Assembly (NCBI GenBank): GCA_021463845.1
Contig: JAJTXV010000002.1
Coordinates: forward strand, 352,962 to 416,961
Direction: 5' to 3'
Source: Anaerolineales bacterium
GTDB lineage: Bacteria; Chloroflexota; Anaerolineae; Anaerolineales; UBA11579
Length of the DNA: 64,000 nucleotides
Part shown: in pieces, positions 7,086-15,200 of the stretch
Layout: every line of letters begins with the position of its first letter
Numbering within the stretch: position 1 is the stretch's first letter
Position numbers and translations under genes: made by a program
Notes under the pieces: generated by a model
The model's database searches: none
Told to the model about the DNA's origin: nothing
Seen by the model: the letters and a program-made list of their open reading frames with translations, nothing else

Positions 7086-9358
7086 GCCAGCAGGTAGCTG
7101 CCGATCACGATCAGGGCCGCTAGGCACTGCAGCGCAAAACCCTCCCAAGTGGCGTAGAGGCCAAACCACATGCCCGCCCAATAGGGCAACGCAAAGCCCA
7201 TGGTGTGGGCCGGCAGCCAGCCCAGCAGCTGCAGAACATAGGTGGTCTTGCCTACCATCACCAGTAGCACCGCCCCGATCATGATGCCGGTCACGATCAG
7301 CATCTTCTTGTGCGGCAGGCGGCTCTGGAAGCGGAAGGTCAGAAAGCCGATGATGAGCGTAAGCACCAGGCCGATGGCCACGCCAGCCAGCACCACCTGG
7401 TTGCCGCCATCCAGCACCAGGGCTTGCAGGAATAGCACCGTCTCGAAACCTTCACGGTAGACGCTGGTGAAGCCCAGCGAGATAAGGCCCAGCCATACGC
7501 CGGTCTCCCCGGTGAGCAGGCGCCGCTTGCGGCCATGGAAGCTGGCCAGCCAGTTATCCCAGTAACTCTTGTGAAAGAACCAGTTGGTGATCAGCAGCAG
7601 CACCACGATCGCGATCAGCGAGACGATCGCTTCCAGCTTTTCGCCGTAGCGGGCCAGCGAGAGCAGCACGCTGCGCGCCAGACCCCAGGTCAGCACCGTG
7701 GCCAGCAAGGCCAGGCCGGTGCCCACCCACAGCGGCCGGCGGTATTGCTGGTTCTGCAGTTTCAAGCTGCCCATCAACGAGGCGAGGATCAGCACGGCCT
7801 CCAGCCCTTCACGGAAAACGATCACGGCCGCATTGGTGGCGATGGCGCCCGGCGCGCTCTGTACTGAGAGCAGGGTCTGCACCTGGCGCAGCTGCTCGTT
7901 GAGCGCTACGCGGGCCGTGCGGATCGGCTGCAGGCCGGCTTGCTGTGCGATCAGCATACTCAGGCCGCTGTGGTTCGCGTCGCCGTTCCAGAACAGCGCT
8001 TCGACCCGCAGCTTGAGCTCAGGGTCGAGTGAGGTGAGGCGCGCTTCGGGGCCGCTTTCCATCACGGCATAGGCTTCCAGCCGCGCCGATTCGGCCATGG
8101 CATAGTCGCCGGCGCGTACTGCATTCTCCATCTGATCGAGCATAGAGGTGATGACGTCAAAGTCGCCGGCTACGCTCTGCTGCTTCCATTCCTTAGGCAT
8201 CAGGTCGTCAAGGGTCGACATGACTTCTTCGGCCTGCTGGTTGAGCAGGCGCGGTTCGGCCACCGCGCCACCGCTGTTGGCGGCCAGCAGGTGGGCGCCC
8301 ATGCTTTGCAGCGTGGCGGCGGTGCTGGCCGTGGCGGCCGGGTCGATGAGGGCGAGTACATCGCGCAGATCCTCGAAGGCGGCCACGGCGGCCTCATGGA
8401 AGGTGACCGCTTCCTGGATCTCGAATTGCAGCGTCACCTGGCCGTTGCTCACGCCGCGGCCATATTCCAGCGGCACCAGATAGATGTAGCGCAGCAGTTG
8501 CCCGGCCCGGCGGGCCTGCTCCTCCGGGCTCAGGGGCGCGGCGCGGAAACTTTCCAGCGCGCCGTGAACGGCCGCGCTGGAAGCCTGCATGTCGTCGCCA
8601 GCCAGCGCATCTTGTAGCAGTTCGCTGAAGGCGGCCTGCGCATCCACCAGCTCGGCTTCGCCGCGCTGCTCGGCATAGGCGGGCGCCAGAATGGCAAAGT
8701 ACCCGCCCGCCAGACCGGCCAGCTCGGCGCGGCGCGTGGCAAAGCCGCTGGCATCCGCCAGGGCCAGCTCGCGCAGCGCCTCGTTGAGGCGGGCCTGATA
8801 GGTGTCGTACAGATCGGCGCGCAGGAATTGTTGAACAGTCTCGCCATCCACTTCTCCGTTGGCAAAGCCCACCACCGCTACCGTGGCATCGCCATTGGGG
8901 CGCGCAAAGCGCGAAGCGGTGCGGAATTCGCGCACCAGCAGCCAGGCTTGCGCTGTGGCCGCGTCACCGGCTTGCACGGCCTGCTCTACGATGCGGTAGC
9001 TGGCCGCCAGCACCGCAGTCCAAGCCTGCGCGCGGGCCGCCGCAAACGCGGGGGCATCGCCCGCCGTCACAGCCTGCGTCATGGCATCCAGTGCCGCGTG
9101 GAGGCGGGCAGCGGCCTCAGGATCGGCGGCTGCCAGTCTGCGCCCGAACTCGCCATCAATGACGGCTTCAGCGGCAGCCAGATGCTCGCTGGCAGCCGTA
9201 TCGCCTGCCAGCAGGGAGCGCTGGGCGTTGAACAAGGCCGTGCGCAAACCTTCGGCCTGCGCCGCCGGGCTTTCAGCCGACGCGCGGGCAGGGCTGGCCA
9301 CGCTTAGCGTGGCCAGCCCTGTAAGAACCAGCAGTATGACAAGCTTGTCCAGCTTCAA
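7034..9358 (-). CDS. FTR1-family iron permease with large N-terminal extracytoplasmic domain
   Basis: A 774-residue protein. A signal peptide ends near residue 26; residues 27-490 are an Ala-rich helical domain with no membrane segment; the C-terminal part has about seven helices. Two REGxE iron-permease motifs are visible: FREGLEAVL near residue 515 and YREGFETVL near residue 632. These Glu/Arg motifs carry iron in FTR1/EfeU proteins. The N-terminal domain probably binds or presents iron outside the membrane, as in other long bacterial FTR1 proteins. It starts 6 bases after the EfeO-like gene, so the two form a transport unit. Its last codons overlap the probable TPP aptamer of the next operon. 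Confidence 0.9.
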   Translation of the reverse strand: MKLDKLVILLVLTGLATLSVASPARASAESPAAQAEGLRTALFNAQRSLLAGDTAASEHLAAAEAVIDGEFGRRLAAADPEAAARLHAALDAMTQAVTAGDAPAFAAARAQAWTAVLAASYRIVEQAVQAGDAATAQAWLLVREFRTASRFARPNGDATVAVVGFANGEVDGETVQQFLRADLYDTYQARLNEALRELALADASGFATRRAELAGLAGGYFAILAPAYAEQRGEAELVDAQAAFSELLQDALAGDDMQASSAAVHGALESFRAAPLSPEEQARRAGQLLRYIYLVPLEYGRGVSNGQVTLQFEIQEAVTFHEAAVAAFEDLRDVLALIDPAATASTAATLQSMGAHLLAANSGGAVAEPRLLNQQAEEVMSTLDDLMPKEWKQQSVAGDFDVITSMLDQMENAVRAGDYAMAESARLEAYAVMESGPEARLTSLDPELKLRVEALFWNGDANHSGLSMLIAQQAGLQPIRTARVALNEQLRQVQTLLSVQSAPGAIATNAAVIVFREGLEAVLILASLMGSLKLQNQQYRRPLWVGTGLALLATVLTWGLARSVLLSLARYGEKLEAIVSLIAIVVLLLITNWFFHKSYWDNWLASFHGRKRRLLTGETGVWLGLISLGFTSVYREGFETVLFLQALVLDGGNQVVLAGVAIGLVLTLIIGFLTFRFQSRLPHKKMLIVTGIMIGAVLLVMVGKTTYVLQLLGWLPAHTMGFALPYWAGMWFGLYATWEGFALQCLAALIVIGSYLLAEGLKKQNRKSPSPGPA

Positions 9359-9364
9359 GCCGCG

Positions 9365-10432
9365 TTACTCGGCGATCTCGATGTTCAGAGCCGCCGCTAC
9401 CTGGGCCACCTGGCCGGCTACGGCCGTGGCGCGGTCCTGGGCTTCCTGGCCCAGCACATCGGCTTCCTCGGCGGTGAATACCTTGCCAGCCTGCTCTTCG
9501 GCATATACGCCAGCCACAAAGGCCTTCAGGTCAGCCAACCCCTGCTCGATCTGCTCAGCCTGGGCGGCGTCATAAGCGGTGACTTGCGGCTTGATCTCGG
9601 TGTAGACCACCTGCAGACTGCTCAGGATGTCCTGAATGTCGGCCAGGCGGGAGATGACCACGAAATCACGCTGGGTGGAGGCATCGCCAGCCACGAAGCG
9701 CGAATTCTTCCACGATTCGAAGTATTCACTCATCGTCGGCACCATCACCACCAGGGCGGTGTAAGCGTCCGATTCGGTGGGGGTCCAGGCGGCGGTAGCT
9801 TCCTTCAGCTCCACGATGTAGCTGTGGGTGAGGTCAGCGGCGCCCTTCAGGACGTTGGCATCCGGCAGCAGGTCAGAGAAGGTGTCGCCGTTGCCATCCA
9901 CATCCGCGGCTACGCCGCTGCTGTACTCCGGCTCGGTGCCCCACAGGGTGCTTTCCAGCACACCGAACAGGTTGCCGGGCTGGGGCAGCACGCGGCCATC
10001 CGGCAGCTCGATGTCAAAGGGCACCGCGCCTTCCGGGTCCTCGGCGCCAGAGGCGCCGGCATCCAGAATGACGTCATAGTCAGCCAGGGTGGGCACACCG
10101 GCCACAATGCCTTCGGTCTGCTCGTACAAAGGGCTGACCTCCAGCCAGGCCGAGCGGGCGCTGGTGATAGCGGCAGACGCCTCGGCGGCGTGCTCGGCCC
10201 ATACGGCTTCGTAATCGAAGCCGGCTGCTTCGGCCAGAGCGTAGTACTCGTCTGACGCGGCCACCAGATCCTCACTGGCGGCTTCCAACTCGTCGATCTT
10301 GGCGGTCAAATAATCCTTGATGCCGCTCAGATCCGTACCGGCGGACTCCGCCGGGCCGGCGGGCGTAGCGGCGGGCTGGCAGGCAGCCAACAGCACCGCC
10401 AGCAAAACGAAAACAAACATAACTCTCTTCAT
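9365..10432 (-). CDS. EfeO/imelysin-like iron-uptake lipoprotein
   Basis: A 355-residue lipoprotein: signal peptide with lipobox LLAAC (Cys18), a short Pro/Ala linker, then an acidic helical domain. The segment LFGVLESTLWG (around residues 154-164) lines up with the metal-site helix of EfeO/imelysin proteins, in which a His normally precedes the Glu by three residues. Here that His appears to be absent (Gly), while the Glu is kept. EfeO-type proteins deliver iron to the FTR1 permease, which is the next gene 6 bases downstream. A GGAGAAGG ribosome site precedes the ATG at 10432. No EfeB peroxidase is present here. Family assignment is by motif and context. Confidence 0.7.
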   Translation of the reverse strand: MKRVMFVFVLLAVLLAACQPAATPAGPAESAGTDLSGIKDYLTAKIDELEAASEDLVAASDEYYALAEAAGFDYEAVWAEHAAEASAAITSARSAWLEVSPLYEQTEGIVAGVPTLADYDVILDAGASGAEDPEGAVPFDIELPDGRVLPQPGNLFGVLESTLWGTEPEYSSGVAADVDGNGDTFSDLLPDANVLKGAADLTHSYIVELKEATAAWTPTESDAYTALVVMVPTMSEYFESWKNSRFVAGDASTQRDFVVISRLADIQDILSSLQVVYTEIKPQVTAYDAAQAEQIEQGLADLKAFVAGVYAEEQAGKVFTAEEADVLGQEAQDRATAVAGQVAQVAAALNIEIAE

Positions 10433-10618
10433 GTGACGTTCCTTCTCCTTTGTCGCGCAAAGGTTTGCTAAGGCGAAAGCCAGAGCATCACTGCCTTACG
10501 GCAGACGTGGATTTTTTGCAGGGGGATTGGCGTTGGCCCCGACAGAACGCCGAGGTGCGTCAAAGCGCGCCTACGCTGATGACTATAGTGAGATGTGCAC
10601 CAATAATCTATACACCAT

Positions 10619-10648
10619 GCTCAACACCTATATCGCCTGGTGTTGAGC
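10619..10648. repeat. Perfect inverted repeat, 10-base arms, in the dnaA upstream region
   Basis: GCTCAACACC at 10619-10628 and GGTGTTGAGC at 10639-10648 are exact reverse complements around a 10-base spacer. There is no adjoining T run, so an operator or DNA-binding site is more likely than a terminator. It lies about 185 bases upstream of the EfeO-like start and 530 upstream of dnaA. Confidence 0.7.
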
Positions 10649-10936
10649 CGTTTGCACAACTACGTTGAAACAATTAGCATGATTTTTGCCGAAATGAGGC
10701 GCGTTGAGCCGCAAATTTCCATGATTCAGAAACCTGCAAGTTGACTTATGGTTGCAGACGCGAACTTTTCACAAGAAACTTTAAGGTGTTGGCGAATACC
10801 GAGCTGTTCTTGCTGTGCTGCGTATGATTCGCACCACGCCTTGGGGCGCGGATGACCAGGCCCCCATGTGTGGGTATCGGATACATAGACAGTGATATAG
10901 GCAGAAATCAGAAACGCGAGCGAAATTTTAAAAAGC

Positions 10937-10973
10937 GAGTGAATCAATTCACTCTTAAAGAATATGATTCTTT
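10937..10973. repeat. Two adjacent inverted repeats near the dnaA promoter
   Basis: GAGTGAAT-CA-ATTCACTC occupies 10937-10954 and AAAGAAT-ATG-ATTCTTT occupies 10957-10973. Both have perfect arms of 8 and 7 bases and short centres typical of dimeric repressor operators. They lie 35-71 bases upstream of the -35 element of the dnaA promoter in a locally AT-rich stretch. Confidence 0.65.
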
Positions 10974-11007
10974 TAGGTTTTTGTAGGTGATTCAACGGCA
11001 AAAATCC

Positions 11008-11035
11008 TTGACCGCAAGGGGGCTTTTGTTACAAT
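11008..11035 (+). promoter_or_regulatory. dnaA promoter (sigma-70 type)
   Basis: TTGACC at 11008-11013 and TACAAT at 11030-11035 are separated by 16 bases. Transcription would begin near 11042, giving a leader of about 137 bases before the GTG start of dnaA. This is the best promoter match in the upstream region. Confidence 0.7.
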
Positions 11036-11178
11036 GCCGCCCCTCAGCGCATCTCACGCGCGGGACAGCAATCATCTTTACCATGTATAGCTGAACAATC
11101 CCACCCAGAACGCTCTGGAAACACTTGCAGAGCCTTCTTTTCGTCTAACTATGAGACGAGCTGAGAGAGAGGAGAGCC

Positions 11179-12582
11179 GTGAACGCAAGCCACGCCTGGC
11201 AAGCTGCCTTGGGGCAGTTGCAAGTTGAAATGCCGAAGAGCACCTTTGACACCTGGGTGCGCGAGGCGGAATTCGTGGCGTATGAAGACGGCTCTTTTGT
11301 AGTAGGGGTAAATAATGCATACGCGCGTGACTGGCTCGAGAGCCGCCTCAAGAGCACGGTGACCCGCATGCTGACCGGCATCATGAACCGCAGCGTGGAA
11401 GTGCGCTTCGTGGTGTGGCTCAAGGATCAGGTTCAGCCGCCCGCCCAGCCTGCGATGCGGACCGCCACGGAGGATATTGCGCCTGCCGCCAGCAGCCAGC
11501 CGGAGGCGGCGCCCGTAGCTGCTAGCGAAGATGAACCGCTGGCTGGGCCACAGTTTGGCATCAACTCCCGCTATACCTTTGAAAACTTCGTGGTGGGTTC
11601 CGGCAACCGTCTGGCCCACGCCGCGTCTATGTCAGTGGCCGAGAACCCTGGCAAGTCCTACAACCCCTTGTTTCTCTACGGCCGTGTGGGGCTGGGAAAA
11701 ACCCACCTGTTGCGCGCCATTGGTTATGCCGCCCAGCAGCGCGGCCTGCGCGTGCTGTACGTGTCGTCTGAGGAGTTCACCAATGACCTCATCAGCGCCA
11801 TTCGCAGCCAGACCACGCCCGCCTTCCGTGACAAATACCGCTCGGCCGACGTGCTGCTGATTGATGACATTCAATTCATCGCCGGCAAAGAATCTACCCA
11901 GGAAGAGTTCTTCCATACGTTCAATACCCTGCACGGGCAGAACAAGCAGATCGTGGTCACCTCAGACCGCTCGCCCAAGGGCTTTTTGACCCTGGAGGAG
12001 CGCCTGCGCTCGCGCTTTGAGTGGGGGCTGTTGGCCGATATCCAGCCGCCCGATTACGAGACCCGCCTGGCCATCCTGCGCTCCAATGCGGAGAAGCTAG
12101 GCCGCCCGGTGCCTGCCGAGGTGCTGGAACTGATCGCGGAGCGCATGCAGTCCAACATCCGCGAGCTGGAAGGCGCGCTTAACCGGATTGTGGCCTACGC
12201 CTATCTGCGGGATGTGCCCCTGACCGCCGACCTGGTGGATGGGGCCCTGGCTGACATGCTGCCTGAGCCGCAAAGCCTCTCCCCCGAGAATATTGTGGAA
12301 GCAGTGGCCAAAACCTTCAACCAGCCGCTGGATAAACTCCTCTCGCGCGACCGCTCGGCCCCGGTGGCCCTGGCCCGCCAGGTGGCGATGTACCTTCTGC
12401 GCGAAGAAGCGCGGCTCTCGCTACCCACCATCGGCGAGGTGCTCGGCGGCCGCGATCACACTACGGTCATGCACGGGTACGAAAAGATCAGCGAATTGCT
12501 GGAGACCGACGAGCGCCTGCGCCGCCAGGTCAGTGACCTGCGCGAGCAGCTCTATGGCGAACGCACCGCGGTGCGAGCCTAG
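11179..12582 (+). CDS. dnaA: Chromosomal replication initiator DnaA
   Basis: A 467-residue protein of normal length and domain order. Domain I is at about 1-90, a Pro/Ala-rich linker follows to 120, the AAA+ domain III runs from about 130 to 340 and DNA-binding domain IV is C-terminal. Walker A reads GRVGLGKTH where most DnaA have GGVGLGKTH; the Lys and Thr are intact. Walker B is LLIDDIQF. SNIRELEGALNRI is typical of domain III, and GRDHTTVMHGYEKI is the DnaA-box recognition signature. The start is a GTG with a strong AGAGAGGAGAG ribosome site 4 bases upstream. No dnaN follows; a terminator and a convergent kinase gene do. Confidence 0.97.
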   Translation: MNASHAWQAALGQLQVEMPKSTFDTWVREAEFVAYEDGSFVVGVNNAYARDWLESRLKSTVTRMLTGIMNRSVEVRFVVWLKDQVQPPAQPAMRTATEDIAPAASSQPEAAPVAASEDEPLAGPQFGINSRYTFENFVVGSGNRLAHAASMSVAENPGKSYNPLFLYGRVGLGKTHLLRAIGYAAQQRGLRVLYVSSEEFTNDLISAIRSQTTPAFRDKYRSADVLLIDDIQFIAGKESTQEEFFHTFNTLHGQNKQIVVTSDRSPKGFLTLEERLRSRFEWGLLADIQPPDYETRLAILRSNAEKLGRPVPAEVLELIAERMQSNIRELEGALNRIVAYAYLRDVPLTADLVDGALADMLPEPQSLSPENIVEAVAKTFNQPLDKLLSRDRSAPVALARQVAMYLLREEARLSLPTIGEVLGGRDHTTVMHGYEKISELLETDERLRRQVSDLREQLYGERTAVRA

Positions 12583-12586
12583 AAAT

Positions 12587-12614
12587 AAAAACGCCGCTTC
12601 AGCGGCGTTTTTTT
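12587..12614. terminator. Bidirectional terminator between dnaA and the PfkB-type kinase
   Basis: AAAAACGCCGCT at 12587-12598 pairs with AGCGGCGTTTTT at 12601-12612 over a 2-base loop, with a T run on the plus strand and the matching A run giving a T run on the minus strand. It can end both convergent transcripts. Confidence 0.9.
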
Positions 12615-12616
12615 GT

Positions 12617-13570
12617 TTAAGTCTGGGGCAAATGTGCGGCCGGGTCAGCGCCGTTGTGCTGCATCACCACCGCGATCTGCTGCAGGGTGGGCATGTTGTG
12701 CCCGGTGCCGATGTTCTGCACCTTGGCCGCGCCGGTGGCGTTGCCAAGCATGGCCAGCGTCTCCAGCGGCAGGCCGTGCAGCACGCCATAGATCATGGCG
12801 CCGGCCACGCTGTCGCCTGCGCCCGTGGCGTCCTTGGCTTCCACGTCCAGACCAGGGGCCTGGACGCGCTCATCGTCGCGGGCGGCCAATAGGCCTTGCT
12901 CGCCGCGTTTGAGCAGGATCAGCTCTGCGCCAATTTTCTGCAGCGCCTGCACCACCGCCTCGTCATCTTCCAGCCCGGTCAGGCGCAGCGCTTCACGGCG
13001 GTTCATCAGCACCACATTGCTCATGGCGATCGCTTCCAGATGCCAGCTGTTATCCATCTCAGGGTTGCCGGGGCCGGGGTCAAAAAAGGTGGTCACACCC
13101 GCGGCGCGGGCCGCTTCGAAGCCAGCCAGCGCCAGCGCCGGGCTCTCCGGGTACTCGGCCCAGCCATCCGCAAAGAACGCGTCGCCACTTTGGATGGCGC
13201 TGTGCCACTGCGGCAACAGGCTGCGGTGCTGCAGCGAGCCTGGGTAGCCAAGGTAGCCGGGTTCGCTGGCCTCATCTACGATGACGCCAGCCACCGGAGT
13301 GTGCGCATCCGGGCTCACCAGGAAATTTTCCACATTGACGCCTTCGCGGCGCAGTCCTTCGCGCACCACCAGGCCGAAGCCATCATCGCCCACTTCGCCC
13401 AGCGCGCCTACCTCCACGCCGAAGCGGGCCGCCATGATGGCCACGTTGCAGGCGCCGCCCGGGCCGACCTCCATATAGGATAGGCGGTGAATATCACGCG
13501 CTTGCACCGGGAACTTTTGCAGGCGCATACCAATATCAGCGATCAAGTCGCCAAGAATATGAAGCTTCAC
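12617..13570 (-). CDS. PfkB/ribokinase-family carbohydrate or nucleoside kinase
   Basis: A 317-residue kinase of the ribokinase fold. The anion-hole and catalytic-base motif DATGAGDSVAGA is near the C-terminus, and the N-terminal Gly-rich substrate region GPGGACNVAIMAARFG is present. The family phosphorylates sugars, nucleosides or HMP-like alcohols with ATP. I chose the GTG at 13570 because GTGA overlaps the stop of the upstream ATPase by 4 bases, the coupling used elsewhere in this operon; an ATG at 13591 in the same frame is the alternative. It is the last gene of a complete ECF transporter operon, so it probably phosphorylates the imported substrate. Confidence 0.85.
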   Translation of the reverse strand: MKLHILGDLIADIGMRLQKFPVQARDIHRLSYMEVGPGGACNVAIMAARFGVEVGALGEVGDDGFGLVVREGLRREGVNVENFLVSPDAHTPVAGVIVDEASEPGYLGYPGSLQHRSLLPQWHSAIQSGDAFFADGWAEYPESPALALAGFEAARAAGVTTFFDPGPGNPEMDNSWHLEAIAMSNVVLMNRREALRLTGLEDDEAVVQALQKIGAELILLKRGEQGLLAARDDERVQAPGLDVEAKDATGAGDSVAGAMIYGVLHGLPLETLAMLGNATGAAKVQNIGTGHNMPTLQQIAVVMQHNGADPAAHLPQT

Positions 13571-14385
13571 TTGTTTTTCTTCTTTCGCCATTGTTTGTAC
13601 TCGTCCACGAATTCATCCACGGTCAGCGGCGTGGCGCGCATTTTCAATGCCTGTGCCAGGCGCACCAGTTGTGGCGGGGCTACCTCGGCCTCGTCCAGTT
13701 TTTTGGTCTGGCTCAGCACCTCAGCGGGCGAACCGTCCAGGTGGATTTTGCCATTAAGCATCACCACCAGGCGCTCGGCATGCTCAGCGCAGAAATCCAT
13801 ATCATGCGAGATCATCATCAAGGTGCGCCCCATTGCGTGCAGATCGGTCAGTATACGACTGATGGCGCGGCATCCCAGTTCGTCCTGCCCGATGGTGGGC
13901 TCGTCCAGCACCAGGATCGGCGTGTCCATGGCGATCGTGGCGGCCAACGCCAGCAGCTTGCGTTGCGGGGCCGGCAGGTCGTATGGGTGCGCATCGGCCA
14001 TGTCTTGCAAGCCCACCAGCTTCAGGGCGCGGCTGACGCGGTGCGCCACTTCGGCCTCGCTGGCCCCCAGGTTGCGCGGTCCGTACGCCACTTCGCGGGC
14101 CAGCGTGCGTTCGAACAGCTGGTCGTCTGGGTTCTGGAACAGGAACCCAACCCGGCTGGCCAGGGCCGCTGGGCTGTGCTGGGCCGTATCCCAATCGCCG
14201 ATGTGTACTGACCCTTGTGCAGGGCGCAGCAAGCCATTGAACAGCTTGACCAGAGTGGTTTTGCCAGCTCCATTCTCGCCGAGGATCGCCAGCAACTGGC
14301 CGGATGGGATGTCTAGGCTGACACCATCCAGCGCCAATACGCCCGATGGGTAGCGAAAGCTGACGCCTTCAGCGCGCAGGTTCAT
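13567..14385 (-). CDS. ecfA: ECF transporter ATP-binding protein (second ATPase)
   Basis: A 272-residue ABC ATPase: Walker A GENGAGKTT near residue 37, Q-loop FLFQNPDDQLFE, Walker B ILVLDEPTIGQDE and switch His in MMISHDMDF. The usual LSGGQ is replaced by a divergent segment (YDLPAPQRKLLALAA), which is odd. The partner ATPase upstream has a normal signature motif, so the pair may hydrolyse ATP asymmetrically. The ATG overlaps the previous stop by 4 bases (ATGA), and the kinase gene overlaps its own end in the same way, so translation is coupled along the operon. Confidence 0.88.
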   Translation of the reverse strand: MNLRAEGVSFRYPSGVLALDGVSLDIPSGQLLAILGENGAGKTTLVKLFNGLLRPAQGSVHIGDWDTAQHSPAALASRVGFLFQNPDDQLFERTLAREVAYGPRNLGASEAEVAHRVSRALKLVGLQDMADAHPYDLPAPQRKLLALAATIAMDTPILVLDEPTIGQDELGCRAISRILTDLHAMGRTLMMISHDMDFCAEHAERLVVMLNGKIHLDGSPAEVLSQTKKLDEAEVAPPQLVRLAQALKMRATPLTVDEFVDEYKQWRKKKNK

Positions 14386-15200
14386 TTCAGCGCCTTCTTG
14401 GCCTGTTCCAATGTGACTGGCAATTTCTTGGTGCGCAGGAGGCGGGCGGCTGCCTCACTATATTGTGTGCGGCCAATGCCGAGGCGCAGCATCTGCTCGG
14501 AGCTAAGCACCTCTTGGGGAGTGCCCTCGGCGCGCAGCTTGCCGCCGCCCAGCGCGATCACGCGGTCACAAAAGGTCGCCAGCCACTCCAGCTTGTGCTC
14601 GGCCAGGATAACGGTAATTTTGCGCGTGCTCACCAGTTTGCTCAGCGCGGTGAAGACATCCCGCGTGCCGTCAGGGTCCAGTTGGGAAGTCGGCTCGTCC
14701 AGCACCAGCACGCGCGGCTGCATGGCCAGGATCGACGCGATCGCAATACGCTGCTGCTGCCCGCCGGAGACCGAGAACGGCGAACGATCGGCCAGGTCTT
14801 GAATATTGACCAGGTCAAGCGCTTCGTCGATGCGGGCGTGCATCTCGCTGCGCGGCAGGCCCAGGTTCTCCAGCCCGAAGGCGATCTCTTCGCGCACTGT
14901 GAAGCGCGCCCCGCTGATCTGATTGAACGGGTTTTGAAACACCAACCCCACCTGGCCGGCCAGCTGGCCCAGGTCCAGCGCGGCCATGTCCTGCCCGTTG
15001 AAAGTGAGCTGGCCCTCGCTTTCTCCATTGTAGAAATGCGGCACAAAGCCGCTCAGCGCGTAACACAGCGTGCTTTTGCCTGCGCCGTTGGCGCCGACGA
15101 TGCCCACGAACTCGCCTTCGGAAATGTCGAGCGAGATGCGTTGCAGAGCCGGCTCCTCTGTGCCCGGGTACCAGTAGCTGAACTTCTTGAGTTCGATCAT
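14382..15200 (-). CDS. ecfA: ECF transporter ATP-binding protein (first ATPase)
   Basis: A 272-residue ABC ATPase with all canonical motifs: Walker A GANGAGKST near residue 36, Q-loop VFQNPFNQI, signature VSGGQQQR, Walker B VLVLDEPTSQLD and switch His in ILAEHKLEW. ECF ATPases drive import with the T and S subunits. An upstream in-frame ATG at 15215 exists, but the start at 15200 forms an ATGA overlap with the T-component stop, matching the 4-base overlap at the gene's other end, so 15200 is preferred. Confidence 0.9.
   Translation of the reverse strand: MIELKKFSYWYPGTEEPALQRISLDISEGEFVGIVGANGAGKSTLCYALSGFVPHFYNGESEGQLTFNGQDMAALDLGQLAGQVGLVFQNPFNQISGARFTVREEIAFGLENLGLPRSEMHARIDEALDLVNIQDLADRSPFSVSGGQQQRIAIASILAMQPRVLVLDEPTSQLDPDGTRDVFTALSKLVSTRKITVILAEHKLEWLATFCDRVIALGGGKLRAEGTPQEVLSSEQMLRLGIGRTQYSEAAARLLRTKKLPVTLEQAKKALK

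Larger units (their letters stand above)
10433..11178. other. 746-base AT-rich region upstream of dnaA without a convincing gene
   Basis: This gap separates the EfeO-like gene (leaving on the minus strand) from dnaA. It holds three inverted repeats and the dnaA promoter, each listed separately. Only one weak DnaA-box-like word was found (TGTGGGTAT near 10868, two mismatches to TGTGGATAA), so I do not call a replication origin. A 91-codon minus-strand frame at 10726-11001 has no ribosome site and no family-like sequence and is not called. Confidence 0.6.

Noticed and set aside
10726-11001. 91-codon minus-strand frame upstream of dnaA
   Set aside because: No ribosome site, no recognisable sequence, and it runs across the inverted repeats near the dnaA promoter.
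10433-11178. Replication origin
   Set aside because: Only one weak DnaA-box-like word was found and dnaN is absent; the inverted repeats fit operators better.
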